Positions 37,700 through 45,702 of a DNA stretch of 64,000 bases are shown piece after piece. Under the pieces are notes generated by a model. It had not been told where the DNA came from. It was given only the letters and a program-made list of their open reading frames with translations, and searched no databases. A program made the translations under genes and the position numbers. Position 1 is the stretch's first letter; the number at the start of each line of letters is the position of its first letter. This DNA comes from Solwaraspora sp. WMMD791 (GTDB taxonomy: Bacteria; Actinomycetota; Actinomycetes; Mycobacteriales; Micromonosporaceae), in assembly GCF_029581195.1 (NCBI RefSeq), contig NZ_CP120737.1, forward strand, positions 806,001-870,000, read 5' to 3'.

Positions 37700-37739
37700 C
37701 CGAAGGGCCGGACCCCGGGTACGGGGTCCGGCCCTTCGG
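37700..37739. terminator. Strong hairpin ending the purine operon
   Basis: A perfect 17-bp stem (arm CCGAAGGGCCGGACCCC) with a 6-base loop, between allantoicase and a convergent gene. Confidence 0.9.
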
Positions 37740-37764
37740 TGTTCCTGTTCCCGCGGTGGGTGGG

Positions 37765-38379
37765 TCAGCTGTTCCAGTGCTGGGCGACGAGTTCGGCGGC
37801 CTGGGTCTCCCACTGGGCGTAGTGGTCCGGGTACGCCGACACCTGCACGGTCTGGGCGGCCTGGGTCAGCGGCATGTCCTGCCAGCCGTCGACGGCCTTC
37901 AGCCCGTTGAGGAACGCGGTGGTCGAGTACTCCACGTCGGTGATCTGCTCGACGGTGCCCCAGCCCGACGACGGCCGCTGCTGGAACAGGCCCTGCGAGT
38001 CGTGGTCGTTGCGGTCACCGAGGTGGCCGAGGTTCTCCAGTTTCGACTCCTGCAGGGCGGTGGCGATGGCGACGACGGCGGCACGCTCGTCCATGCCGGC
38101 CTTCTTGGTGGCGGCGATGATGCCCTTGACGTTGTCGGTCTGCTCGGCCGAGAGGGTGATGCGGGACTGTTCGCCCTGCACGCCGTGTGGGATGAGCTTG
38201 GCGGTGTCGACGCTGTCGCTGGCGGCCGCTGCGGCGGCGGGTGCGGCGAGGGCGGTGGGGGCGTGGTCGGCGGCCAGGGCGGGGGCGGCGATCGCCCCGC
38301 CGGCGAGGGTGAGACCGGCGATGCCCAGGGCGGTGTTGCGCAGGCTGGTGGCCAGGGTACGGCTGATGATCGTGGTCAT
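37765..38379 (-). CDS. Secreted protein with lysozyme-like/peptidoglycan-associated domain
   Basis: 204 residues from ATG 38379. A clear signal peptide (TALGIAGLTLAGGAIAAPALAADH) and an Ala-rich spacer precede a domain with AAVVAIATALQESKLENL, GDRNDHDSQGLFQQRPSSGWGT, STTAFLNGL and AYPDHYAQWETQAAELV. The ALQES...QGLFQQRPSxGWGT pattern is common in actinomycete cell-wall proteins related to transglycosylase or NlpC/P60-linked modules. The Glu of ALQES may be catalytic. Its 5' region is unusually long and repeat-rich. Confidence 0.82.
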   Translation of the reverse strand: MTTIISRTLATSLRNTALGIAGLTLAGGAIAAPALAADHAPTALAAPAAAAAASDSVDTAKLIPHGVQGEQSRITLSAEQTDNVKGIIAATKKAGMDERAAVVAIATALQESKLENLGHLGDRNDHDSQGLFQQRPSSGWGTVEQITDVEYSTTAFLNGLKAVDGWQDMPLTQAAQTVQVSAYPDHYAQWETQAAELVAQHWNS

Positions 38380-38530
38380 GGGGGGTCCACCTTCCGTTTT
38401 CCGAGGGGGCACACCCGTCACCCGGCCCCTGGAACGGGCGGGTGGTGTGTGGGGTGTGCGGTAAACGGTCATCCGGGTGGTACGGGGACGCGGCGGTGGC
38501 TTCTCGCCCGCTCGGGGGCTGGCCTTCCGT

Positions 38531-38580
38531 GCGTCGCGACCATGTACAACGACGCGGGCCGGCCGGTCATTCCCCGGCCC
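38531..38580. repeat. Terminator-like element, copy A
   Basis: It shares the pattern GACCATG(T/C)ACAACGAC, then a GC-rich stem, then TCATTCC with copy B at 38791-38846. Here the stem is imperfect (GGGCCGG / CCGGCCC). Confidence 0.7.
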
Positions 38581-38637
38581 GACAGCCCGCCGTCACCGCC
38601 GGTGACGACATGCGGACGGGACACCGCGTCAGATGGT

Positions 38638-38671
38638 ATTCCTCTGAGGAATAATCATTCCTCTGAGGAAT
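38638..38671. promoter_or_regulatory. Two tandem ATTCCTCTGAGGAAT palindromes
   Basis: Identical 15-bp palindromes at 38638-38652 and 38657-38671, separated by AATC (19-bp spacing, just under two helical turns). They are AT-richer than the surroundings. They look like paired operator sites about 260-290 bp upstream of the secreted-protein gene. The binding protein is unknown. Confidence 0.75.
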
Positions 38672-38790
38672 ACTGCTCGACCGCTGTACCGGTCCGCCAG
38701 CCGGAGGCAGCCGGTCCGCCGGGACGCCAAGCGGGCCTGCCGTGAGCGCGCGGCCAGGTGAGCGAACTGCGGCGGCGGGCGCTGGCTACT

Positions 38791-38846
38791 GCGCGGCGCG
38801 GACCATGCACAACGACCCGGCCCGGCGGATCATTCCGCCGGGCCGG
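38791..38846. repeat. Terminator-like element, copy B
   Basis: Second copy of the element at 38531-38580; roughly 80 percent identical over about 50 bp by eye. This copy has a perfect hairpin and contains the glycosyltransferase stop codon. Confidence 0.7.
38817..38846 (-). terminator. Hairpin overlapping the glycosyltransferase stop codon
   Basis: Perfect 13-bp arms (CCGGCCCGGCGGA / TCCGCCGGGCCGG) with loop TCAT. The TCA of the loop is the TGA stop of the minus-strand gene, so the last four codons form one arm. Confidence 0.8.
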
Positions 38847-39924
38847 CCACCTCGGCGTTGGCCTCCGCCGGATCCGCCGCCGGACGACGCGGGGCCGGGT
38901 AGACCGGCGGCGTGGCGGACGCCGGGCCGGCGTCCGCTGCCTCGCTGCCGGGGTTCGACTCCATCACGAGGTAGTGGGGGCGGCGCTTCGTCTCGTAGTA
39001 GATCCGGCCGATGTACTCGCCGATCACCCCGAGGATCATCATCTGGATGCCGCCGAGCCCGATGACACTGACGATGATGGTGGTGTAGCCGGGGGCGTCG
39101 ATCCCCCGGATCAACGCGGCGGCGACCACCCAGGCGGCGTACGCCACAGCGATCACGGTCAGCCCCATGCCGGCGTAGATCGCCGAGCGCAGCGGCCGGT
39201 TGTTGAACGACAGTAGTCCGTCGAACGCGTAGTTGAGCAGCGAACGCAGACTCCACCGACTCCCGCCGCCGGCGCGGGCCTCGTTCGGGTAGGCGAAGAC
39301 GACCGTGTTGAAACCGATCCACGAGTACAGGCCCTTGGAGAAACGGTTGTACTCGGGCATGGTGCGCAGCGCCTGCACGGCCCGCCGGGACAGCAGTCGG
39401 AAGTCGCCGGCCCCGTCCAGCAGCCGTACGTCCACCCAACGGTTCATCAGCCGGTAGAACGCCCGGGACGCGACGGTCCGGATGAACCGGTCGCCACGGC
39501 GGTCCCGGCAGGCGATCACCTGGTCGTGACCTTGCCGGTACAACGCCACCATGTCGGGCAGCAGACGCGGCGGGTGCTGCAGGTCGGCGTCCATCACGAT
39601 GACGGCGTCGCCGGTGGCCCGGTCCAGCCCGGCGAGCATCGCCGACTCCTTGCCGAAGTTGCGGCTGAGCGCCAGGTAACGGACCGCGGGATCCCGCGCG
39701 GCGAGCTGACGTAGCCGCGCCAGGGTCGCGTCGGTGCTTCCGTCGTCGACGTAGACGTACTCGACGTCGACGTCGGGCAGCGCGGCCAGCGCGGCGGACA
39801 CGGCCGTGTGCAGCGGTACGAGGGAGTCTTCCTCGTTGAAGCAGGGCACCACGACGGACAGCCGCAGCGGTCCGTCCTCGGGATCAGTCGAGTCGGGGTC
39901 AGTCGAGTCGGTAGACGAGGACAC
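38830..39924 (-). CDS. GT2 glycosyltransferase, GtrB/dolichol-phosphate-mannose-synthase-like
   Basis: 364 residues from a GTG at 39924 that overlaps the end of the upstream membrane protein by 26 bp. GT-A fold motifs: LRLSVVVPCFNEEDSLVPL, YVYVDDGSTDATLARL, RNFGKESAMLAGLDRATGDAVIVMDADLQHPP (DAD metal site) and DGAGDFRLLSRRAV. Two C-terminal membrane helices follow (about 250-270 and 285-305) and a Pro/Ala-rich tail. Such enzymes load a sugar onto polyprenyl phosphate; the neighbour would then transfer it outside. Confidence 0.9.
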   Translation of the reverse strand: MSSSTDSTDPDSTDPEDGPLRLSVVVPCFNEEDSLVPLHTAVSAALAALPDVDVEYVYVDDGSTDATLARLRQLAARDPAVRYLALSRNFGKESAMLAGLDRATGDAVIVMDADLQHPPRLLPDMVALYRQGHDQVIACRDRRGDRFIRTVASRAFYRLMNRWVDVRLLDGAGDFRLLSRRAVQALRTMPEYNRFSKGLYSWIGFNTVVFAYPNEARAGGGSRWSLRSLLNYAFDGLLSFNNRPLRSAIYAGMGLTVIAVAYAAWVVAAALIRGIDAPGYTTIIVSVIGLGGIQMMILGVIGEYIGRIYYETKRRPHYLVMESNPGSEAADAGPASATPPVYPAPRRPAADPAEANAEVAGPAE

Positions 39925-41650
39925 CGTCGACCTCCTCCCGGGTGATGCCCAACCCGTCGACCGGACGTTGGGCGACCCCGTCCCACGGCGTACCGGGCAG
40001 CCGCTCCGGCATCACCAGGACGGTACGTACACCCAGTTGCCGCAGGTAGGCGATGCTCGCCGGGTCCGGGAAGAACGCGGTGACCGCCCTAGTCTGCTCC
40101 TGGCTGGCCGGCACGAAACCAGCCAGTCCGTTGGCCACCCGGGGGAAATCGCCCTCGGTGGTCCAGAGCATGACGTTCAACTCGAAGGCACCGGCGTCGC
40201 TCGGCAGGACCAGGACCGGCTCGGTGACCTGTTGCCACGCGGCCGGCGGTCGCGGGACGACCGGGTGGGCGACCCGGTTGACGCCTTCGAGCAGCACCAG
40301 CGCCAGCGGTATCAGCAGTACCGCGCGTACCGCCTGCCGTCGGGAGTCCGGCCACTCGCGGGTGAATCGGCGCAGCGCGGCGGCCGCCGCTGTCAGCGTA
40401 CCGGCGGCCAGCACCGCCAGCAGCAGGCTGGTCCACAGCATCATCCGTCCCGGGGTGCGCAGCGCGTCCCAGCCGGGCAGGTGCTTGGACAAGGTCAGGT
40501 ACCCGGGGTCGCCGTCACCACCGAGGGTCGAGCCGAGAGCGAGCAGGGCGGTGCCGACGACGCCGGCCCCGAGCGCCACCCGGTGCCGGACCCGGAACGA
40601 GGAGACCACCAGACCGGCGGCGGCCAGGGCGATCAGGGTGACGCCGGGCAGCAGCGCCATCTCCGGGGGCCAGACCAGCTCGGCGCGGGTCGCGGCGTGC
40701 CGGTCGCCCCACAACCAGGACTCTCCGGGCGCGGTGACCAGCCCGACCCACGGCGGGGAGAACAGCTCGGTCCAGGCCAGCGAGCGCTCCGCCTGTGGGT
40801 TGAGTGCGACCACCTGGAAGTAGGCCATGGCGATGCCCAGGGTGACGGCCCCGAACAGCACCCCGCCGGTCAGGTCGGCCAGGAACAGCCGTCGCCCGAA
40901 CACGGGTCGCTGCCGTTTGCGCCACCAGGACCAGGCGTAGCCGATGGCGGCGACGATCCCGGCGGCGAGCAGGAAGTAGACCAGCGGCAGGCCGATACCG
41001 AAGCCGAGGCTGATCTGCCAGGCGGCGACCAACCAGCCGGCGAAGGCCCAGCCGGGGCTGCGGCGGTCGGGCCGGTACCCGTGCCGCAGTGACCAGCCGT
41101 GGCCGCGGGCCAGCATGGCCAGGCTGAGCGCGATCCCGCCGGCGGACAGGATGTTCAGGTGCCCGGAGTGGGCGAGTCGCCACGGGGCGAAGGCCCAGGC
41201 GACGCCGGCCACCGCACCGCCGATGCGGCCCGCGCCGAGCTGGCGGACCAGGGCGTACACGCCGACGAAGGCGAGCGCGTGCAGCAGGACGTACAGGATG
41301 TTGTAGCGGATCAGGGCCGCCTCGAACCCGGAACCGATCATCCCGGCGGGCGCGTAGCCGAGCAGGGTGTCGCTGTACGCGTAGGTGTACCGCTCCGGGA
41401 AGAAGGTGTTCGAGTGCCACAGCTGCGTCGGGTCGGTGGTCAGCACGTGTCCGCCCCAGGCGATCTGCCACGCCTGCAGGGTCGGGTCGGCGATGTCGCC
41501 CGGGATGGTGCTGGCGGGGTGGCGCAGAGTGGGCCAGGTCAGCACCACCGCGACGAAGAGGCCGCCGAGCACGGCCAGGGTCCATTCGTGCCGCAGGAAC
41601 CGCCACAGGAGCGGGCGGGTGGCGGACGGGCGGTCTTGAACGGTCTCCAC
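39899..41650 (-). CDS. Polytopic membrane protein, GT-C glycosyltransferase-like
   Basis: About 583 residues from GTG 41650 (TTG 41668 is an alternative; neither has a strong site). Around 11-12 hydrophobic segments. The first outer loop has an acidic GDIADPTLQAWQIAWGGH stretch, where GT-C enzymes keep catalytic acids. NTFFPERYTYAYSDTLLGYAP and the soluble C-terminal part (VLPSDAGAFELNVMLWTTEGDFP) resemble actinomycete 'YfhO/GT-C-like' proteins. It overlaps the GT2 gene, which suggests a two-step glycosylation of a surface polymer or protein. Confidence 0.75.
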   Translation of the reverse strand: METVQDRPSATRPLLWRFLRHEWTLAVLGGLFVAVVLTWPTLRHPASTIPGDIADPTLQAWQIAWGGHVLTTDPTQLWHSNTFFPERYTYAYSDTLLGYAPAGMIGSGFEAALIRYNILYVLLHALAFVGVYALVRQLGAGRIGGAVAGVAWAFAPWRLAHSGHLNILSAGGIALSLAMLARGHGWSLRHGYRPDRRSPGWAFAGWLVAAWQISLGFGIGLPLVYFLLAAGIVAAIGYAWSWWRKRQRPVFGRRLFLADLTGGVLFGAVTLGIAMAYFQVVALNPQAERSLAWTELFSPPWVGLVTAPGESWLWGDRHAATRAELVWPPEMALLPGVTLIALAAAGLVVSSFRVRHRVALGAGVVGTALLALGSTLGGDGDPGYLTLSKHLPGWDALRTPGRMMLWTSLLLAVLAAGTLTAAAAALRRFTREWPDSRRQAVRAVLLIPLALVLLEGVNRVAHPVVPRPPAAWQQVTEPVLVLPSDAGAFELNVMLWTTEGDFPRVANGLAGFVPASQEQTRAVTAFFPDPASIAYLRQLGVRTVLVMPERLPGTPWDGVAQRPVDGLGITREEVDGVLVYRLD

Positions 41651-41690
41651 GAGAATCGATGATCTCAAATCAGTACGTGGGCTGTCGAAC

Positions 41691-41714
41691 CCGACCCGTC
41701 ACCCGTCGGGTCGG
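41691..41714. other. Inverted repeat in the gap before the T7SS locus
   Basis: CCGACCCG and CGGGTCGG, 8-base loop, in the divergent gap between the GT-C-like gene and the first T7SS gene. It could be an operator or a weak hairpin. Nothing else is evident in the 250-bp gap except the TCTAGGGAA motif at 41777. Confidence 0.35.
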
Positions 41715-41776
41715 ATCGGTGCGCCGATCATCGTCGTTGCCGCTCACCCATGCAAGCCCGGCTGCCGCTGCCCAGA

Positions 41777-41785
41777 TCTAGGGAA
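41777..41785 (+). promoter_or_regulatory. TCTAGGGAA motif upstream of a T7SS small gene
   Basis: The same nine bases occur at 56940-56948 before another T7SS small gene. In both cases the motif lies just over 100 bp before the start codon. TAGGGA resembles an actinomycete -10 element, so these may be matched promoters. Confidence 0.35.
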
Positions 41786-41903
41786 TCCGCCATTGTCACC
41801 GTGGCCGGTTGCGACGACGCTGGCGTACGGCGGTGCTGCGTCGCCGGGCCGGCCGTCGCGCCGGCGGCGGTGCGAGCTGGTGCGAACGGGAGGGTGACGA
41901 ACG

Positions 41904-42245
41904 GTGAGCGGCAACTTCAACAAGGAGGACGCTGGTTTCGCCGCAGCGATCGCTGCGCTCGACGACCACGTCAGCAGCATGATCATCGCTGGGCAGACCG
42001 CGTACCGGATTCAGGCTGAGATCCGTGCGACGTACCAGGCGGGTTCGAGTTACGCGTTCCAGGCCAAGATCGACGATTGGATCAGTGCGTACAACAACGT
42101 GATGATCAAGTTTCAGGATCTCGGCGAGAAGACCCTCTTTGTCGGCCAGATCATCGACTCTGGTGAGGACGGCGCGGGCGTCACGGGTGCCAGCTGGGAC
42201 ACCAACGACGGCATCTACGACATCCTGGCCCCGGTCGGCCGCTGA
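41904..42245 (+). CDS. WXG100-like small protein (T7SS)
   Basis: 113 residues from a GTG with GGAGG upstream. Helical, with a long amphipathic helix (FAAAIAALDDHVSSMIIAGQTAYRI), then AKIDDWISAYNNVMIKFQDLGEKTLFVGQ. The size and helix-Trp-helix layout fit ESAT-6/WXG100-like proteins, but the WxG turn is not exact (W-I-S). It is the first of three same-strand genes and is probably secreted by, or a chaperone for, the T7SS encoded nearby. Confidence 0.6.
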   Translation: MSGNFNKEDAGFAAAIAALDDHVSSMIIAGQTAYRIQAEIRATYQAGSSYAFQAKIDDWISAYNNVMIKFQDLGEKTLFVGQIIDSGEDGAGVTGASWDTNDGIYDILAPVGR

Positions 42246-42271
42246 CCGCGGCCTCGAGGCGGAGGTGACCG

Positions 42272-42679
42272 GTGGCCGATGAGACATTCACCGTTACGGA
42301 CAGCTACCTAAACAGTACGGTTCGTCAACGGTTCGAGGCGTTTCTCGCCGAGGCGAAGAAGGACCCGGACGTCCGGCGGCTGCTCGCCTATACCGGTCAA
42401 TCGCCGGCCCCGGGCGACGACGCGCCCTTCAGCGTCCTGCTCGCCGGCAACGAGAAGGTGCTGACCGAGGTCGGTCAGCTGGAGAAGAACTTCACCACCA
42501 TGGCCGACGAGGCCAAGGAGAACGTCGCCGCGCTGTTCGACCTCATCGAGAAGTTGCGTGACGATTTCCTGGAAGCCAAGGAGACCCTCGACATCGGCAG
42601 CAACGACGCACTGAGCGTGTCCCAGATGCTGGACCTGGTGCGCGACGTGTGGCAGCCCGTCCCGAACCTGCGCCCGTAG
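42272..42679 (+). CDS. T7SS-associated helical protein of unknown function
   Basis: 135 residues, GTG start. It is acidic and helical: VRQRFEAFLAEAKKDPDVRRLL, NEKVLTEVGQLEKNFTTMADEAKENVAALFDLIEKLRDDFLEAKE. There is no membrane segment and no WxG. It sits between a WXG100-like gene and the 982-residue gene, 26-27 bp from each, so it is likely an operon member that works with one of them. Family not recognised. Confidence 0.65.
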   Translation: MADETFTVTDSYLNSTVRQRFEAFLAEAKKDPDVRRLLAYTGQSPAPGDDAPFSVLLAGNEKVLTEVGQLEKNFTTMADEAKENVAALFDLIEKLRDDFLEAKETLDIGSNDALSVSQMLDLVRDVWQPVPNLRP

Positions 42680-42706
42680 TCGCAGCAGGATCCGAAGGCG
42701 ACGCGA

Positions 42707-45655
42707 GTGGTCGACACCGTACCGGCCAGCGGTCAGGACTGGGAGCTGGCCAACGCGCTGTTCCTGCCCTCCGACGCTGACGTCGCCTACCGCCAGCACG
42801 TCGCTGGTCCGGACGCACCGAAATGGGTCACCGAGGGCGACGCCATCGTGCTCTCCTACCCTCCACCGACCGCCGCGCCCAACCTGCGTTACAAGGACTT
42901 CAACGCCTTCGCCGTCTTCGGCGTCCAGGGCACCGGCCTCGGTCGCCCCTACGCGATCGCGACCCCGTACGCGCCCGTGACGGCCTGGCAACAGGACGAG
43001 GTGGAGGTCCAAAAATGGGTGGTCGTCGGGCTCAAGCTCGACGACAAATTCGAGTCCATGCCCAAGGACAGCCCGATCCGACGGTTCGAGAGCCTGCAGC
43101 TCAGCCTCAACCCGCTGATCAGCTACAACCCGGCCGCCAACGACGTGGCGTCCCGTCGGACGTTCTGGACCAACGAGTCGGTCCTGATCGGGGTCGGCAA
43201 GTGGGCCGAGCACTGGGCGAACGAGTTCAAGCGCTACGCCAACGAGCTGAAGACCGATGCCAGCGCGTGGGAGGGCTCGGCGGCCGGACAGTTCGCGGCG
43301 TTGCTGCGCGAATTCGAAAAACGGCTACGCGAAGTGCAACGGGAGGTGTACCCGAGCGGCGCGACCAGCGTCCCGAGAGCCATTGGTGACGGGGTGCTGG
43401 CCATGGAGAAGGCACTCAACGATCTGTACCGCGGGCACGTTGCCTTCTATACCGATCCCGGGACCTGGGTCCCTCGTTACCACGTCTTCGACGCCCTCCA
43501 CGACCACTACAAGGGTGTCGAGAACGCGGTGCGGCTGGAGGACAACAAGCCGGTCTTCCTCAACGAAAGCTACGACCCCCGCAGCCAGGTGATGCGGGAC
43601 GCCGTCGACAAGGCCGCAAAGGCCAGCTGGCTCGCCAAGGTCAAGGAGATCCTCGATCCGGTGGGGAAGGAGGTCATCGGCGCGATCCGTACCCAGTACG
43701 GCAAGTCCGCCGAAGTCTTCGCCAACGCGAAGTTCGACACCGCGCCCCGGCTCGTGCCGCCGACCGCCAGTGACTCCGGCGGCGGAAACGGCAAGAAGGA
43801 GATCGAGAAGCTCCAGGACGACTACGAAAAGACCATCGACAAGCTGGTCGACAAGTACGACAAGATCATCGCGGACCTCGAGGGCGACCTGCGCAACCAG
43901 AAGGACGAGTTCGAAGAGATCCTGAAGAACAACAATGGCGACAACCGCGAAGCGATGAACAAGATGAAGGAGGACTACGAGCGGATCATCGGCGACCTGC
44001 AGGACGACGTGGGTGCCCAGAAGGAATCGTACGACGACATCATCAAGAACCTGAACGACGATCAGCGCGCCAACATCGCCAACCTGAAGGACGACTACGA
44101 GCGGGTCATCGACGGGCTGCAGGGCGACCTGACCGCCCAGAAGGACGACTACGAGAAGCTCCTGCGCGGGGAGGGCGTGCCGAACCAGTTCGGCATCGTC
44201 AGTCCGGGACCGGTCCTGTTGCCGTCCCCGCAGCCCGGAGCCGGCGGTGACGGGGCAGCGCGACTGCAATACCCGGAAGGAACCGTACTCGGCCCGGACG
44301 GCCGCCCGGTGCTCGACGCCGACGGCGCCCCGGTGGTCCTGCCGCCCGGCTCCCGGATCGGCCCCGACGGCACCGTGACCGGCCCGGACGGCCGACCGGT
44401 ACGCGACGGCGACGGCGCAGCGGTGCTGGTGCCGCCCGGTTCGTCGATCGTCACCGACGTGCCCCGCATCCCCGCCCCCCAGGTCGGCCGACTCGAACCG
44501 CCCGCCGGTGGGTTCGACACCCCGGTACCGGACCTGCAGACCGCCTGGGACCTCGCCCGCGACCCCAACCCGATGTGGCTGGTGCCAGGCGATGACGGCG
44601 GCCTCAACCTGGTCGGGCCGGACGGCACTCAGCGCTCGATCGGCGGCCTGGAGCTGGTGCCGGACGGCAAGGGCGGCTACGACCTGGTCACCGACGGCGG
44701 CACCCGTACCCCGGTCGGTGGGTTCGACCTCGCCCCTGGCGACACCGACGGGGTGCGCCTGCTGCCCAACGGTGACGGCGGCGTCGACCTGGTCGAGCCG
44801 GACGGTACCCGACGCACCATCGAGGGTCTGGAACTGGTGCCGGACGGCAAGGGCGGCTACGACCTGGTCACCGACGGCGGTACCCGTACCCCGGTGGACT
44901 GGCTCGACCCGGACAGCCGCGTCCCGCCACCCGGCACGATCGTCCCGCCGCAGGTCGTCGTGCCGAGCCCGACGCCCCGCCCCGATCTGGTCGGCGGCCG
45001 GGACGACTTCGGACTCGACACCCCCCGACCCGGTCCCAGTGTCGTGGTGCCGCCCGCCGCTGACCTGGTCCGCGGTGGCCCGGGCGCACCCGGTGCGGGC
45101 GTGTCCGGCCCCGGCTCGCTGGTCGGCGGGGTCGGCAACACGCCAGGTCAGGCACCGGCCGGGCAGACACCGGCGCAGGCCGCAACGGCACCCGGCGCCG
45201 GGCTCGGCCCCATGGCGGGCACCGCCGGTGCGGCGGGGGAGAGCAGCTATCCGCCCTACATGCCACCGCCCGGCGGTGGCGGAGGTGGCGGCGGCGGCCA
45301 GGACCAGCCCCGTAACCGGACGCCGTACCCGCTGCGGGAGGAGATCGACCAGGCACGCAGCAAGGCGAACCGGCGCAAGAGCGACGAGCCGCGCGGCTGG
45401 CCGTGGGAGACGGCCGAGCCGACGCCGGAGTCGCCCGCGACCGCGGACGACATCCTCGACGTGCTGGCCGGCAACCCACGGCAGCCCGGGACGACCCACC
45501 GGCCGGCGAAGGACGCCGCCGAGGACCTGCCGGTCGGCGACGCCCGGGAGTCCGGGCTCGCCGCGCTGCGGGTGCCGACCATGGAGGACACCATTCGGGG
45601 CGAGGAGAACACCTGGGGCGCCGACTCGGCCGCCAGTGGCGACACCGCCCGCTGA
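42707..45655 (+). CDS. 982-residue putative T7SS substrate with WEGSAA turn, coiled coil and repeats
   Basis: GTG start with GAAGG upstream. Residues 1-350 are helical and include a WXG-type turn (DASAWEGSAAGQF, about 188). Residues 363-490 form a coiled coil made of about three copies of a D(D/E)YE(K/R)xI...LxxDL..QKDxYE unit. Next come GPDGRPV repeats (YPEGTVLGPDGRPV, DGTVTGPDGRPV). Two long near-copies follow, each ending LVPDGKGGYDLVTDGGTRTPV (about residues 650 and 712). The C-terminal third is Pro/Gly-rich with a basic-acidic tail (PWETAEPTPESPATADDILDVLAGN). No signal peptide or membrane helix. The architecture suggests a secreted filamentous or surface protein exported by the T7SS. 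Confidence 0.75.
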   Translation: MVDTVPASGQDWELANALFLPSDADVAYRQHVAGPDAPKWVTEGDAIVLSYPPPTAAPNLRYKDFNAFAVFGVQGTGLGRPYAIATPYAPVTAWQQDEVEVQKWVVVGLKLDDKFESMPKDSPIRRFESLQLSLNPLISYNPAANDVASRRTFWTNESVLIGVGKWAEHWANEFKRYANELKTDASAWEGSAAGQFAALLREFEKRLREVQREVYPSGATSVPRAIGDGVLAMEKALNDLYRGHVAFYTDPGTWVPRYHVFDALHDHYKGVENAVRLEDNKPVFLNESYDPRSQVMRDAVDKAAKASWLAKVKEILDPVGKEVIGAIRTQYGKSAEVFANAKFDTAPRLVPPTASDSGGGNGKKEIEKLQDDYEKTIDKLVDKYDKIIADLEGDLRNQKDEFEEILKNNNGDNREAMNKMKEDYERIIGDLQDDVGAQKESYDDIIKNLNDDQRANIANLKDDYERVIDGLQGDLTAQKDDYEKLLRGEGVPNQFGIVSPGPVLLPSPQPGAGGDGAARLQYPEGTVLGPDGRPVLDADGAPVVLPPGSRIGPDGTVTGPDGRPVRDGDGAAVLVPPGSSIVTDVPRIPAPQVGRLEPPAGGFDTPVPDLQTAWDLARDPNPMWLVPGDDGGLNLVGPDGTQRSIGGLELVPDGKGGYDLVTDGGTRTPVGGFDLAPGDTDGVRLLPNGDGGVDLVEPDGTRRTIEGLELVPDGKGGYDLVTDGGTRTPVDWLDPDSRVPPPGTIVPPQVVVPSPTPRPDLVGGRDDFGLDTPRPGPSVVVPPAADLVRGGPGAPGAGVSGPGSLVGGVGNTPGQAPAGQTPAQAATAPGAGLGPMAGTAGAAGESSYPPYMPPPGGGGGGGGGQDQPRNRTPYPLREEIDQARSKANRRKSDEPRGWPWETAEPTPESPATADDILDVLAGNPRQPGTTHRPAKDAAEDLPVGDARESGLAALRVPTMEDTIRGEENTWGADSAASGDTAR

Positions 45656-45674
45656 CCGTCGCCGACCAACCGAC

Positions 45675-45701
45675 GTACCGCAGGTCCGCCTGCGGCGGTA
45701 C
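45675..45701. terminator. Hairpin between the 982-residue gene and eccB
   Basis: GTACCGCAGG pairs with CCTGCGG-CGGTAC (one bulged segment), loop TCCG, between convergent genes. Confidence 0.5.
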
Positions 45702-45702
45702 C

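Larger units (their letters stand above)
38380..38829. other. 450-bp intergenic region with repeats and operators
   Basis: No convincing gene. It holds two copies of a terminator-like element (38531-38580 and 38791-38846) and two tandem 15-bp palindromes (38638-38671). The far end overlaps the glycosyltransferase terminator. Short open frames here lack ribosome binding sites. Confidence 0.7.

Noticed and set aside
38380-38530. c-di-AMP (ydaO-type) riboswitch upstream of the secreted cell-wall-type protein
   Set aside because: Such genes often have one, but I could not find the conserved GGTAGGG-type core or matching stems here.
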